Positions 37,472-50,441 of a stretch of DNA of 64,000 nucleotides are shown piece by piece (positions within the stretch are counted from its first letter, which is position 1; the number at the start of each line of letters is the position of its first letter). The DNA comes from Chlamydomonas reinhardtii (Eukaryota; Chlorophyta; Chlorophyceae; Chlamydomonadales; Chlamydomonadaceae). Position numbers and translations under genes: made by a program. The notes under the pieces are model-generated. The model made no database searches and was not told the DNA's origin. It worked only from the letters and a program-made list of their open reading frames with translations. Where the stretch lies: NCBI RefSeq assembly GCF_000002595.2, contig NC_057020.1, forward strand, positions 3,389,907-3,453,906, read 5' to 3'.

Positions 37472-39838
37472 CTAGTACGTCCATTCCAGCAGCGCGTCCA
37501 GGCCCCCCGCATGCGCCCGGCCCTGGCCCAGCTCCTCCGCCTCCCCTCGCCCGTCCGAGCCCAGGCCCACGCCGGACCCAAACCCGAACACGTCCCCGTC
37601 CTCGCTCCGCTGCCGCGCCAGCGCTTCCGCCCACCAGCGGCTGTAGCGCGGACACTGCTTCACAAACTTCAGCCGGCTCTCCCATAGCAGCTCCCGCAGG
37701 CTGGCGCCGGCCCGCTCACCAGACACCACGCAGTACTCCAACCGGTCCAGCACCTCATCCTCGGCACACACCATGCGCCCCACCATCGCCAGCACCTCTG
37801 GCTCCAGCTCCTGCGTCCCCGCCGCCAAGCCCTGCTCTCGAATTAATGCCGCTGGTGCTGTCGGTCCAGCCACAGTGGCTGCTAGTTGAGCCGAGGGTGT
37901 GGCGTGTGGGGCTGTAGCCGGGGGAGGACTGCCCGGCCTACCTGCCGCCAGGTACGCCCCCAGCTCCGTGAACCAGGTGTCGGGGCGCCTGAGCGCGTAC
38001 AGCCGCAGGCGGGCCAGGTTCTCACGGCACGCCTCCGGCGGTCGCAGCAGCACTGCGGGGTTGTGCTGCACCAGTTGCGACACCTGCGAGAGGGCCAAAG
38101 GCAGAGCGAGCCGCGCACCAGTCACGGTCACGACGCACGGCAGGAGGGCCACCCTGGCTGCTAGGTGAGTGCAACCTGTCCTGCAGGTGTGGTCAAACAA
38201 CAGCAGTGAGCGTTGGGCTTGCGTGCTGAATGCAAGGACAGACCTGGCCGCCGCCCCAGTCAAGGCTGGCGCTGAGGTCTGTCACCCGCTGCCGCACATC
38301 CGCCAGCTCCAGGTCCAGCACCTCGGGCGCCTCCTCCAGCACTCGGCTCGCCGTGCGGCCGCGGGCTGCCACTGCAGCAGCTAGGACCGCAGTTGAATCG
38401 GCAGCTGTTGCGTCACCTGACAATGCAGGAGGTGCATCAGGGACTGATGGTGAGCGTGCGGCCGGTCCTGTAGACTGCGGTCCTGTAGGGTGCGCAGGTG
38501 CTGATGGACGCGGCGCATCCACCGCTGCAAGCATCTGCAGCAGACGGGCGGCGAGTTCGTGCGGGTCCCGGTCCATGAGCTGTGGTCGCCGCTGCACGCC
38601 CACGTACGCCACCTCTCGACCAAACAGCATCACCAAGGTCTGCAAGGTCGGTAAGCAGAGATGGGCCACTGTTTAGGCACGCGCTTGTTTGCATGCAGCA
38701 GTTAGCGCCATAGCCGGATCCAGTACGGGGAATGAGCAACCAGGCTTGCCCTGACCGAGCCCCGCACCTGCAGACGGCGCACAAGGGCCGCGCTGTCCAC
38801 GAAGCCTTTGCTCGCCTGCGCGCGGGACTGCGCCCGCGCCTGCGCATCCTGCCGCCGCTGGGCGGCCACCTCCCCTGCCGGCTGCTGCGGTTTCGGCGAG
38901 ACATCAAGCACTGCCGCCCCCTCTTGCATGTCCTCCCGCTGATGCCCTGGCTGCGCATGCTCCTGTTTTGGCAGCTGTTGCTGCGCCTCCACTTTTGTAG
39001 GCTGCATGGCGGCTCTTGTACCCGGGTTTGGTGCCATGGGCACCGGCGGCAGGACGCTTGCCCCCGGCGATCGCAGCAGGTGTGCGAAGGCGCTGGGCGG
39101 CAGGCGCGCGCCGCCGAATGCGGCGCCGAACACGAAGTCCAATTCTAGGTAGTTGGCGGCGGTTATGCTGACATCACGGTCTATATACGGCAGCACGGTC
39201 ATGAGCACGTGCGTGGTGTCGTGCCCGGGCAGCAGGGCGGCCAGGTGCGCGGCACGCTGCAGCAGCAGCTGCGGCTCGTGGGCAAGGATAGCGCGCGGCG
39301 CGTCCGACAGCAGCTGCCGCAGCCGCAGGTGCGGCAGCAGCGGGTCCAGCTGGATTAGGGCACGGGCGCGCCGGTGCAGCAGGTCGGCGTCACACGGCAG
39401 GCGACCCTGCGACGCCACCAGGTGTCAGACAGCGGGTGGGGATGCGCGGGGTCGAGGCGACGGCGTTTGGGGTATGAGAAAGCGTACCTTCCTGACTTCA
39501 TCGAGAATGGCGGCCGCTGACGACTTGCCCAACTGCAGCTCTCGCCGATGCTCAATCCACAGTGTCTCGAAGCGCCTGAGCGCAGCTGCAGCAGGGGCTT
39601 CGCGACGGGCCGTCACATCGCCACGGTGTGACTGTCCCGGCACAGGCTGAGCGGCAGTAGCCAGCTGGCCGCTCCGGCCACCCCGCTTCGCCCATATCCA
39701 GGGGCTTGCTCTTGAGCCTGTGCCCAGTCCAGGCCTGAGTCCAGGCCCCGAGCTCGACGAGAAGCGCGGCTGCAGCTGTGCCGAGCAACTGAGCCAGCCT
39801 CGCGGCTGTTCCGCACCAAGTACTGATAGCAAGCTCAT
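37472..39838 (-). CDS. mTERF-like helical-repeat protein, organelle targeted
   Basis: Four phase-0 exons (39838-39488, 39406-38768, 38639-38244, 38083-37472) give 665 aa. The N terminus is rich in Ser, Arg and Gly and low in acid (LSCSAQLQPRFSSSSGPG), like an organelle transit peptide. The body contains degenerate ~30-residue helical units, each with a Pro in mid-helix and Leu spacing: LLSDAPRAILAHEPQLLLQR, LVQHNPAVLLRPPEACRENL, VQRRPQLMDRDPHELAARLL. This resembles mTERF repeats, which bind nucleic acid in mitochondria or plastids. A low-complexity Gln/Ala linker interrupts the repeats at roughly residues 230-325. The C-terminal ESRLKFVKQCPRYSRWWAEA is strongly conserved-looking. An alternative is another alpha-helical organelle RNA-binding family. 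Confidence 0.55.
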
Positions 39839-41695
39839 GCTTATTTTGTCATTCTTAATTTATCGCGTTGTCCAACAGTCACTGAGCGACCGCTGTACAG
39901 TTAAACTAGTCAAAATTGCCAATTGTCGCTGTCAAGTTACTTGCAGAATTACAGAAATGTGATATGCTGCCCTTATGTGAAGTGTGTACCTTACTTTCCT
40001 ATCCGGCACCATGGCACTCTGAAGGAGTCCCCACGCCACCAGGTCCCACCCCCCGGGCCTGCCGCCGCTTTGGCAGCATTCGCGTGTTTGCTTGTATGGA
40101 ACAGGTTATGGCGGGGGCCGGGTTGGAGTTCGCACTCTTTTGAGAGCCGTGTTCCCCTTCGTGTCCCCCGGAGCGCCCAGATGCCACGTAGCACCCCCCA
40201 GACATCTCCCCCCGGCACCGCAGCACCGCTTCTACAGGCTGGGGCTCGGGAGAACTTGGTTACTAGCCAGGGGCGGTTCGTACAGGCACCGCCCACCATG
40301 TGTCCAGCCGCGTCCCATTGTCAAGCACATGTACAGCAGGCAACAAACCAAACAGCGATACATCCGTACCACACACCGTCCTACGCTAAGCTCGCCAGCA
40401 AAGACCGCAACCAGACATCGGCAAGTTTCAACCTGTGCGCCCATACCGCTTCTCGGGTGGCGCCGCGCTCTCCTCCTCCAAGTTGCCTTGCCTGCCACCT
40501 CCACTACGCATATGGACGCCGTCACTGCTGGGCTCAGGCCCTGCGCCGCCGCCGCCGCCGCAAGGTCCTGCGCCGCCGCCGCAGTAGCCAGGCCCTGCGC
40601 CGCCGCCGCAGCTGCCAGGCCCTGCGCCGCCGCAAGGTCCTGCGCCGCCGCCGCAGCTGCCAGGTCCCTGCGCCACCGCCGCAGCCTCCAGGGCCAGGGA
40701 AATGCAGCAATACTCACGGCTTCCAGCTCTGGCCGTGCTAACCCGCAGTCAGCTACGGGTTTGCTCCACCACGCACACTAACGGGCAGCCCCATAGGGAC
40801 TCCTACGTCCAGCATAACAGCATTGTCTCAAACAAGTACAGCACATACTCCAATCCATAATTCACAGCTTGAAGAGGACAGCTAGCCCAAGGTCTGCAGT
40901 CTAAATTTGATAGGATTAGGATTCGAGGCCCCCTGGGCTTTGGATTTTAGCAGTCCTCAAAACACACGGAATCACGCCGCATCAACCCTAGGCATCAAGC
41001 AACAGACCTAAGCAACTGCCATGGACGCGCGAGGTCGCTTCTCATTTCGGCCAACTTGGACCTGTCGCCTATTTGCAATCAATAGGCCTTACCAAACCAA
41101 CCCCAGGCTCAACCCCCAGCACCAGGTGGAAACAACACTTCGCCTGTCGGACGTGCCGTCATTATAGACGTGCAGCCTTAACCATGCGTAGGCAGACTCC
41201 GTAGCATTGTCTGGCAGAGGAACGACCCGCAACCCATGCCTTGATTCGTATACTTGCGAACCGTGCGCCGATCAGATTACACAGCATACAGGCTCGTAGG
41301 TGGACAGCCCATTTGCGGCCATGTCTTTAGTATGTCTTTATGTTGGACTTTAAGCAGCGAAAGAAGACAGCCATGCGTAGCGCAGCCGCAGGATCATAGT
41401 AACACAACACAGGTTCAGTAAAGCGGCCCGTGGCACGCATTCTACAGCACAACCTCGCAGTAGGTGTGACACGAAATAGGGTTAGGCGCTGCTTGAACAT
41501 GGCCGCTTGCGCATTTATGCATGACCATACTCCCATCCATGTTGCCTTGAAAGATGGCTGGCAAATGTTGGTGGACAAGCTGTAGTAATGTGTGCTGATT
41601 CCAGCAAACCCTCAGCAGCACCTGCTGCACCCTTGCAGGCTTAATGCCGACCCACTACTGACTGACACGTCCATGCCTATTGTGACACACGCTTA
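39839..41695. other. intergenic region with GC-rich minisatellite
   Basis: Contains the mTERF-like gene promoter, the minisatellite at 40541-40690 and a minus-strand TGTAA (41281-41277) that fits the membrane-protein gene to the right. No supported exon was seen. Confidence 0.4.
40541..40690. repeat. GC-rich minisatellite
   Basis: Imperfect tandem copies of CCCTGCGCCGCCGCCGCAG with short CCAGG-type spacers, about five to six units of varying length. It is open in more than one frame because of composition, so the apparent coding is not taken as real. Confidence 0.75.
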
Positions 41696-44600
41696 TCACC
41701 TCGTGGCAGCTGCCGCTGCACTTGTAGCCAAGGCAGACGGCCCGGCCGCAGCTCCCGAAGCATCAGACCCAGCCGCACTGCGGCATGTCGATGGCTGCGC
41801 TGCATCCTCTCCAGCTTGCTGCTGCTGCTGCTGCTGCTGCCGCGACTCCTCCAGCCAGCCCGCCAGCGCTCGCCGCCTGATGCAAACGCTGGTAGCGAAG
41901 CCCATGGCGCTCACGCCCACCGCTAACAGCGCCGCCTTCGCCAGGCTCTGCGTGACGCCGTAGCGCACGTACACGTGCGTGGCCGCCGAGGCCTCCAGCA
42001 CTCGCATCGCCAGGCCCAGGCGCATGCTGGGCAGGTTGGCGTAGCTGTTGATCAGGTTGAAGATGACGCTAGCGGCCACCATCTGCGCGCCAACGGCCTT
42101 CATGCCCGAGGGCGGCAGCAGAGAGCCCTCGAATGCCTGGAAGCAGGCGTGCAACAATGTGATGAGCGCGCACGCGCGGTCGTGCTTGCGCAGCGCCGCC
42201 GGCGAGGACACCCAGACCACAGCCAGTATCTCCAGGACCGTCCACCAGTAGCGGCCGGCCACGCAGCGCAGCACCGCATGGCCCGCGACAGCGTACGGCA
42301 CAAGCACAGCGCCAAAGCCGGAGCCCGCAGCGGCGGCGGCGGCGGCGGCGGCAGCGCCGCCGGGCGTTGCCAGGCTGTCCAGGGTTGCTGCGGCGGCAGG
42401 GCAGGTGGCGCCGAAGCCGGTGGTGAGGGCCTGTTGCGGGGGTGGCAGCGACATACGCCAGGAACGGGCGGTGAGTACAGGGTTAGGTGCAGAGGGGCCG
42501 CGCAGCTGGCATGGAACGAAGGAGCTCACCCGCAGGTGGGACGCGGTCTGGAACGCCACGACTGTCCAGCGCAGCACCAGCTTGCCCAGGCGGCTGCGCT
42601 GCGCCAGGTACCTGCGATGTCAAGGGGCAACTAGGTCACCTACTGTTGTTGCAGCATTCGCTGGCTCATGCATGTGCAGCGTAAGGCCGTCTAGCGGTTG
42701 CTGCCGTAAGTGGTAGGCGTGTCTGCCTGCCTGCCCCAAGCAGGCTCTAGCTTACGTGGAAAAGTCCATAGTCGGCGACGTCGTGACAGGCGCATCGCCC
42801 GACAGAAACTTAAAGCCCTTGGAGGTGGGCAACGCAGGCGATGACGCTGCAGCGCCAACCATGGCTCGGCCCTTGTCTGCTGCTGCACACGGGGCCTCAG
42901 CCTCAGCAGCACAGCCGGCTGATGTATCCGTGGCAGCGTCTGGCGCTGCCACAACATGTCCCATGCTCTCCGGCCGCCCCGCCCTCGGCACGCGTGCGCG
43001 CTGGCCGCTCCACGCCAGCCCGCCGCCCAGGCTGAAGCGCAGTGGCAGCAGCGCGCAAGCACGCGCCATGGCAGGCGCCAGAGTGCAGTACGCATCCACC
43101 GCAAGCACCACCCGCCACAGGCCCGCCGCAGCCGCCGTGGCCCGCGCGCTGACGCCGTTGACGGTTACGCGCCATGCCGCCAGCGCGCCCGCGTGCACGC
43201 ACAGCGTGTGCCACAGCAGCGCGCCCGGCGGCGAGGAGGCGGAGGCCAGCACCAGCGGTGTGAGCACCGCCGGCGCGCCGGGAACCGCCGCGGGCTGCAG
43301 CCACGGCTCTGGCAGCTTGGCAGCGCGGTACCACGAGACCACAAGGTCAACCTGCGCGGTTGCAAGTGTCCACTTTCAACACAGCGAGTCACGGCCACAG
43401 GCGCACCGTCTGCCAGCTACACACAGAACACAGACCCCCAGCTGCTGCCGCTGCTGTTGCAAAGGACACTACGCTCAGAGGTGCACGTCGAGGCTGCTGA
43501 GTTAGTGCTCACCGCCGCCGGTTCCCCGGACGCCACCGCAGCGTGCAGGGGCGGCAGGTCACTGCCAGCGCCGCACGCATGCAGCAGCAGCTCCTCCGGG
43601 CCGAAGCCCATGCCCTGGAGCGTCCGCCACAGGTAGTCGGCCAGGCTGGCGGCGCCACACTGCGAAGAAAAGTGAGCAAACACAACTGTCGAGAGCAGAG
43701 CAGAACCAGGTCAAGCCAAACAACAAGGTGAGTCATGCAAGTGAGTCCTTATTGAGCCAAAGCAGCTGGCTGTGGTCAGTGTACAAAGAGCACTACCAAG
43801 TACCCACAAGGCCAACCCAACACGGCGGGCGAGTGCCAGCTCACCTGCAGCACCAGCGACAGCAAGCTGCTGCCCATGTCGAGCACCAGTAGCGTCTGCT
43901 GCGCGGCCCGCAGCCGCCGGCTGAGCACGGCCTCCAGTCCGGCGATAGCTGACCCAGGCCCGGGCGCGCGGCCCGCAGCTGATGCCGCCGCGGACGCTGA
44001 CACGCCGCAGCGCTGGCCCGGCTCTGCCCGGCCCTGCGGTGCCTGCTGTGGCGCACTGCCCGCCGCCACCTCATCAAGGGCACCCGACAGTAGCAGCCCC
44101 ATGTCCACCAGCAGGTGCTGCGCCCCTGCCGCCGACTGCCCCTGCAGCACCTGCAACAGCTCGCCCACCCATCGGCTCGCTGGCGCCGCGCTGCTGCCAC
44201 GCGGCAAGCCCACCCCCGCAGCCGCAGATGCCGCCGGCGAGGCTGTGGCGGCGGGCAGAGACGGCTGCTGCGGCGGCGGCAGGCCGCAGCACTCCGGCGG
44301 CACCAGTAGCACCACGCGCGCTGCCAACAGGTCGTGGCCTCGCCACAGGCTGACGTCAACTAGGTGCGGCCGTGGACCCGCGGCTACACCAGCCTCATCA
44401 GCGGCAGCGTCACTGTCGCGGAAGGCCGCCGACTCCAAAGCCTGCTCGCAACGAATGACCAGGCTCCATGCGCCGACTCGGCCCGCAGGCCCAGATGCCT
44501 GATGCTGCACCACGGCCTGCTCAACACGCAGCTCACTCAAGCCGCCGATGCGGCCCAGAGGGCGCGCGCGGAACCGCAGCGCCTGCGGTGCCGGCGGCTC

Positions 44601-47600
44601 CAACACGTTCGTGGCCGTATCGACACATGGCTGCGCGCCCTGCGTGCTGTTAGCAGATTCCAGCTCCACGACGGTCTGGTAAAATGGGGTGCCCGCGTCG
44701 GCGTTGGCGGGCGAAGGGATCCCGACCAGGACGTCCGGCATCTGCAGGGCCAAGGCTATGGAGGGTGCTGCTGCTGCGGTCCGCGCCGACTGTTGCACTG
44801 ACCTGCGCGCCGCTGGCGTCGTCGACATGACCACGCCCTGTCCAGATTCCCTCACAACCGCACCCGGAGCCCCGGCTCTGGCTGTCCCATCGCCCGGCGC
44901 GACAACCTCCGCATCCCCTGCGTGGCCGCCGCCTAGCAGGCCCTGAGCCAGCAGCAGTCTTGTATCACTGTAAACATCTGGCGCCTCCGTTGCCTCCACG
45001 ACCGCCCCAGCATTGCTGGTGCAGTCTCTGCTGACAATATGCTGCGTGCTCGTGTGCGACGCGCATCCGTACGGTGGCGTTGCTGCATTCCAGCCAACGC
45101 CGACGCTGGGAACCAACTCTATTTCATCGCTGGAAAGCAGCTGTATGGCCTGGTCGCTGTTTCCGCCCGGCCCCTCTGCCGTTGCCCACCCCCCAAAGCT
45201 CGCGCTGCCGGGCCCCAGCTCCGACGAAGGGCTGCCTTCGTTATCGGCATCTGCAGCCGCCGCCTCGCCGTCAGACTCCAGCACCCGGTCGAGGGTCTCA
45301 TGCGCCCAGGCGCCGTCGGGCTGAAGGGTGTAGCGCAGGCGCTGCAGGCCACCGTCATCCATCACCGCCTGTGGACAGGGGCAAGGTGGTGCGAAGTTTG
45401 ACAACTGCGCATCCCTGTACCGGGGCCTGCGGCGCCGGCCCGCTCCTCGCGCCACGGCTCAATGCACCCAGCCACCCCCGCCCGCAGCGCAGCAGCAGCA
45501 CCGGTCAAGCCCAGGCTTTTCAGTAAAGTGTCCAGCGATAGCACTGCTGCAGGGACCGCACCTGCACGGCCATGGTGAAGCCGTCCGGCAGCTGCTCCCG
45601 GCGCAGGCCCATCTGCGTCAGCAGCTGCTCCGGGCTAACCACCACGCCCAGATCTTTGCTCCCCGCAGCGGCAGCAGCAGCGGCAGCAGCAGCGGCAGCG
45701 GCAGGGGCAGCGGCAGCATCAGCAGCAGCGCCGCCACAGTGCAAGCCAGCAGCGTTTCCGTTAGCTGCATCGGCATCCGTCCCGGGCTGCGCGTTCGTGT
45801 TGTCAGCGTCGCCGTCGTTCTGCGCCCCCCGCACGAGCGAGAAGGAGACGTAGATGCTGCCCCGTCGAACCGCCACGTTCAGGAGACACCAGCCACTGCG
45901 GGATAGCAGCATGCATTACCTTGGACTGCAGGTGGACGGCTCCAAAGCGCTTAAGCACAGGCTATCCAAGCTCGCTGCATGCACATACCGTGCCTTGCCT
46001 TCACCTCAATATCCCCTTATCCGCTCTAATGACGCGGTCCTTAGTCCTCAACCCCCTCCCACCAAAGCTAAGAACCGATCACTCACTAATCGGACAGGCG
46101 CTCCGCCAGGCCTGCCTGCCAGCCCGGCTGTAGCTGCTCCGGCTCCATGCCCTCCAGCCGCACGTGCACCTGGCGGCACTCCATGACCGGGCTGTAGCTC
46201 ATCAGCTTCTGGGCACGTACCAGGCGCAACGCCTGGTCCAGCGCACTTCCCCGCAGGCTGTTGGGCAGCGCTGCCGACACAGTGCCCAGCCCTGCCGGCA
46301 GCGCGGTCGCCGGCGTCGCCGGTGGCTCTGGCAGCCACTTGGCGTCATCCGGGTTGCTGAACGCCACGCTCGAGAAAGTCGAGACCTCCCCCCTGTTGAC
46401 AGCAAACAAGCATAGTGTAAGCCCCATATACATGCGTGCAAGCTATCACAAATTACCAGCCAAGCAGATGTGCTGACCAAGGCAGCAGGGGTTGCGCACC
46501 CGGTGTTCGGAATCTCGGCGCGCGTCTCCAGGCTCCACGCGGCAATGGGGTCCAGGACCTCACTGTCCACTACGCCGGTATAAGGAAGCACAGAGCTGCG
46601 CAAGTCCTGCTCCTGGACCTGCTCCCGGTGCTGCTGCTGCTCCTGTGCCTGCCCACGCCGCTGCGGCTGTCTCCCGTCGCAGCACTCCCGGCTGCCCCGG
46701 TGAGCTGCCGTCAACTCTGGCGCTGAATCCTCGCTTGAGTAGCGGCTCGTAGCTACTTGACTGCACAACCGCACTGCAGCCTGTGCTTCCGTCGGCCTCT
46801 GCTGCTCCTTATCACTGCTGCCGGAATAGCTATCTGCCTTCGTCGTCACCGGCACAGCAGCCGGGCGCTTCATGGGCCAGAAACCCACGTCCCCGCAGCT
46901 TGCAGACGTCGAAGCACCACCACCGTTCTCGGCGGCTGTCTGCAACACGCACTGGCGCTGCAAGTGCTGGTGCAGGTGGCGCAGGCTGGCGGCATGCAGG
47001 AAGGTCACGACACACGCCATCGCCAGAGTCTGCCAGAACAGAGACCATGGCTGGAAGGGCAGGCCCTGGAACGCGTGGTCAGGGGCCAACACCGTGAACG
47101 TGACTGCATTGATGGCAGCCGCCAGCGGGGCCACCCACGTGCATACCAGGTCCAGCCACGCAAGCTGTTGAGGCAAGGTCTGGGGGGTCCAGGTAGGGGT
47201 GAGGGGTTGCGGGAACATACCATCTTGCGTCAGTTCCTTCTCATCGCCAGTGTCCAAGTGCCCTCCCTGCGACATTCTGGCCAATATGATAGCACGTCGC
47301 ACTGGCCCTGCCACACAACGCCACACCCTATCCTGTAACATGGTGCATTGCTGAACCTACCAGCCACCAGAGTAGACTGTTGTATGCCATGATGATGGGT
47401 GCCTTGTGGTAAAAAAGTGCGAAGAAGCTGGAGAGAGGCCCCATTGGGTGCGTGGCCAGTGACAGGGCCGGCAAGAGGTTGAGACCGACTGTGCGAATGA
47501 GAAAGGGAATGAGTGCTGCAAGCCACGGCGTAGGGCGCAGCAGCCCAGGCAGGAGACATAACACGGTGAGCACCGCGCCGCATGTGCCCACGAGAATGGG

Positions 47601-48233
47601 GAAGTAAGCCCACGACTCGGGGTCGCTCGGGTGTAGCAGGACCTGCGCGGGCAACAGGTGTGGGCGTCTCGACGTGAGAAACCGGGCTGTGGTTGTGCGT
47701 CAAAACCGCACGTAAAACCTCGGCGGCTTGCAATGAGCGGCATGATGGCCATATATCATATACCCAGGAACACCCACGTTTGGTCGCGACCAACGAAAGA
47801 ACCTGTCGGCACCCAAAGCGACATCATCACCGACCTCCGCACCCCTATCATCCTCACTCCCAGTCTCGCGGTACCTGGAACCTACTTGATGCAAACTTGC
47901 AGCCAGCAACGTGCGCCAAGAGCGAAGAACTAGCAAAGTTGCGGGCACCGGAGGGCCGCAAAGAAGCAGTCCGTGTGCTTCCTGGCGCTCCAAAGAACCT
48001 TTTGATACAAGGTAATGCCGCAAGGAGTCAGAGAAGCTGTCCGCGGCGCAGGTATCGTTGTCGCTGACAGGCAAACTGTCAATTTGCGCGGATGACGTCG
48101 CAGGCTCGCATTGCCTAAGTAACGTGGCTACTGTAAACCCTAACGTCAGTAAGGTGTTGCCCGCGAGGCACAAAAGGCTCCGCTTTGCACCCAACCTTGG
48201 GGGCATTCTGTGTTGTATGTTATGTTTGCTCAT
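41696..48233 (-). CDS. large multi-pass membrane protein of a volvocine family
   Basis: A long minus-strand gene. The stop is at 41696 and the candidate start at 48233 (MSKHNIQHR, then a hydrophobic LLCLAGNTLLTLGFTVATLL). Clear exons include 47648-47340 (YFPILVGTCGAVLTVLCLLP and further helices), 47220-46510 (two to three helices and a polar loop), 46400-46091 (PVMECRQVHVRLEGMEPEQL), 45895-45565 (LLNVAVRRGSIYVSFSLV) and the ~1.5 kb exon starting near 45369 (VMDDGGLQRLRYTLQPDGAW). Further exons are at 43660-43510, 43350-42755 and 42610-42530. The last exon, 42450-41696, has four to five helices and a Gln8 run. Junction 46091|45894 (TA|T) closes in frame, so the two halves are one gene. The pattern of helices, a large soluble middle, then helices resembles large uncharacterised Chlamydomonas membrane proteins. 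The function is unknown, and not every exon border was fixed. Confidence 0.6.
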
Positions 48234-48476
48234 TCATTCATTTCACAGTAAATCTAAGGGGAGGCAAGACTTGCGGGTCATTTTAGGCTCAGAATGGGCA
48301 GACAAAACACTAGTGTTCTCCGGATCGGCTCTCGCGCTCGCATCGGTCCCGAAACCCCCCGCCGAGCCGAGATTGTTTTGCTTGTGACTAGCCTTCTTCA
48401 GACCGCAGATTACTGTATCCTGAATTCTCAGCGACTCACTGACCACCCTCCCGCTACTTCGAACCTAGACTGAAGA
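48234..48476. promoter_or_regulatory. 243-bp divergent promoter, membrane protein / SSNA1
   Basis: The start codons of the two divergent genes are only 243 bp apart if the 48233 start is right, so both promoters are packed here. No element was identified. Confidence 0.4.
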
Positions 48477-49278
48477 ATGTCTGCTCAAGGCCAAGCTCTG
48501 CAGAACCACAACAATGAGCTAGTAAAATGTGAGTTGCAAAGAAGCACTGCCGACAATTTCAGCTGTCCGAGGCCCGCTGGGGCTGGACGCGGCATGGCTG
48601 CAACGGGGTATTTTGGCTTTTTGCCGCGCAGGCATCGAGGACCTGCGCGAAAAGCGCGAGGAGATCATCAAACAGCTACGGGAGGATGACGCGGAGAAGG
48701 CTAAGATCACACAGGAGCTCCAAATACTGACCAAGCGCCTAGCGCAGGTCAACGAGTCCATCGCGCGCAAGGTGCGGGGCCGCACGGACTCCTTCGCCTT
48801 CCTTGGCATCTGGCACGCAAGCTGCATCCTCCATACGGGTGGCTAGCGGCCCAGGCGGCGACTGTCAGACTTCCAGAAGTTTGGCAGCGCGCTGGGTCGG
48901 GGTCGGGTATGCTTAGGGCACACGCCCCTGGCCGCCACGTAGACACACGCGCACTTGACAAGAGCAGGGGGATTGACTCTATACAGGGACAGGACTTCGG
49001 TATGCTTTGCTCATGCTTGTTGGTGGCGCTGGAGGGGTTGTGCGCTACGCTGCAAGCAGGGGTATAAATTTGTTTCCCAACACCCCTTAACGTTGCCTTG
49101 CACGGTGCTGGCGACGCTTGCTCCTGCCCTGCAGACGGAGACAAAGAATGAGTACGACAAGGTCATTAGTGAGACGGAAGCAGCGTACCTGAAGATCCTG
49201 GAGAGCTCGCAGACTCTGCTGACGGTGCTCAAGCGAGAGGCTGTGAACATAGCCAAGAAGAAGCAGGCCAGCTCTTGA
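48477..49278 (+). CDS. SSNA1: SSNA1/NA14 (DIP13) microtubule and basal-body protein
   Basis: Three exons (48477-48528, 48632-48771, 49135-49278) give 111 aa, the length of Chlamydomonas DIP13 as recalled. Family motifs are intact: [20 protein letters not shown], then [18 protein letters not shown], then [20 protein letters not shown] and [17 protein letters not shown]. Nearly the whole chain is one coiled coil. SSNA1 self-assembles into fibrils along microtubules at centrioles, basal bodies and axonemes, and it promotes branching and severing control. The Lys-rich tail KKKQASS is a likely microtubule contact. The conserved NYNNEL of homologues reads NHNNEL here. Confidence 0.96.
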
Positions 49279-50441
49279 GGAGGCTTCGCTGTGCATGGTA
49301 TTTGGGTCGATTGTGTCAAGAGTCTTTACGTTTGTGATTGTTGCCAGGGAGGTGCAGGGCATTCAGGGTGGGATAGTAGCGGCTAGATGAGGGATGGAAT
49401 ACTGACGGATGACTGCAAGACTTTGGGGTGCATATGGATGCACAGGATGAGTGTGCATGCTGCTCGGGACCTGGACTTGACCGCTACATGGATACATCAA
49501 GAATGAGTGGTTCGGCTAGAGCGGGCACAGTGCACAGGATGCGTGAAGGCTGCCGTTGCAGACAAACGTGGCAGCCGGAGCGTGGGTAAGCATGTTAGCG
49601 TGGCATGGCCGGATAGCAGGAAAGCACCCATGGGGTGCACCGCTGTCGCTTGTCGGATAGTTTGAACACCAGCTGCATTTCAGGCGCTGACGGTGCATGT
49701 ACCGAGGTGGCATTGTCTACTTGTCTTCAACCTGGCGTGCAGGCCTGCAGGGTATGGCGTAGCAAAAGTGGCACAGCGCCAACATGCATACAACGCCTTG
49801 GGCACCGCGACTTCAAAAGAATTATGAACTCGCAACTCCCAGAGGATATACGTTCTCACGGTGCCTTGGGTGTGCGATGGGACAGTGTTAAGGCAGGTGG
49901 GTGAAGTCCCACCTCCCGCCCGAAGCGGCGTCCACCTTTGCAATCATTTGTCCGTGCACGCGGCACTTCAACATTCCATCCGAGACAACTGCAGATAATG
50001 TAGCCGGCTTGGCCGGTTGGCCACTTGGCCCCCAACACAGTCAATACCCGCCTCTTTGCTCAGGACTGAACATAAATACATTTCCCTCTTCGCAATAATG
50101 ATTCTCTCACCATACTACTCGCCACACGCACCAGCTGTGCGCCGGTTTTGTCAGCTGCAGCCCTAGCATAAGGAGCGCAGACTACTACGACGTGCCCCAA
50201 TTGCCTGTACTTGATCCAAAACTACTTTGTAGCATGCGGAATGCAAGACTCACAGCAGTACTTCCATGTTCTCCTTTGATACGGAGCCTCATACGAGCCG
50301 GATACACCAATCATATCTTCTAGTACGGGTAACCAGTCTGCCTACCTCCCAGCCATTCCTCCGGTCCACCGCAGGCCCACTTGGGCCTGAGCTGGATGAG
50401 ACAGAATAACAAAGTTCCCCGCTTGCAAAGTCCCCCTAGCT
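49279..50441. other. convergent intergenic region
   Basis: Lies between the ends of SSNA1 and the first Rieske gene. No supported exon or repeat was seen. Confidence 0.35.

Noticed and set aside
40092-40781. Plus-strand frames with Arg/Ala-rich repeats
   Set aside because: They are translations of the GC-rich minisatellite in different frames; composition alone explains them.
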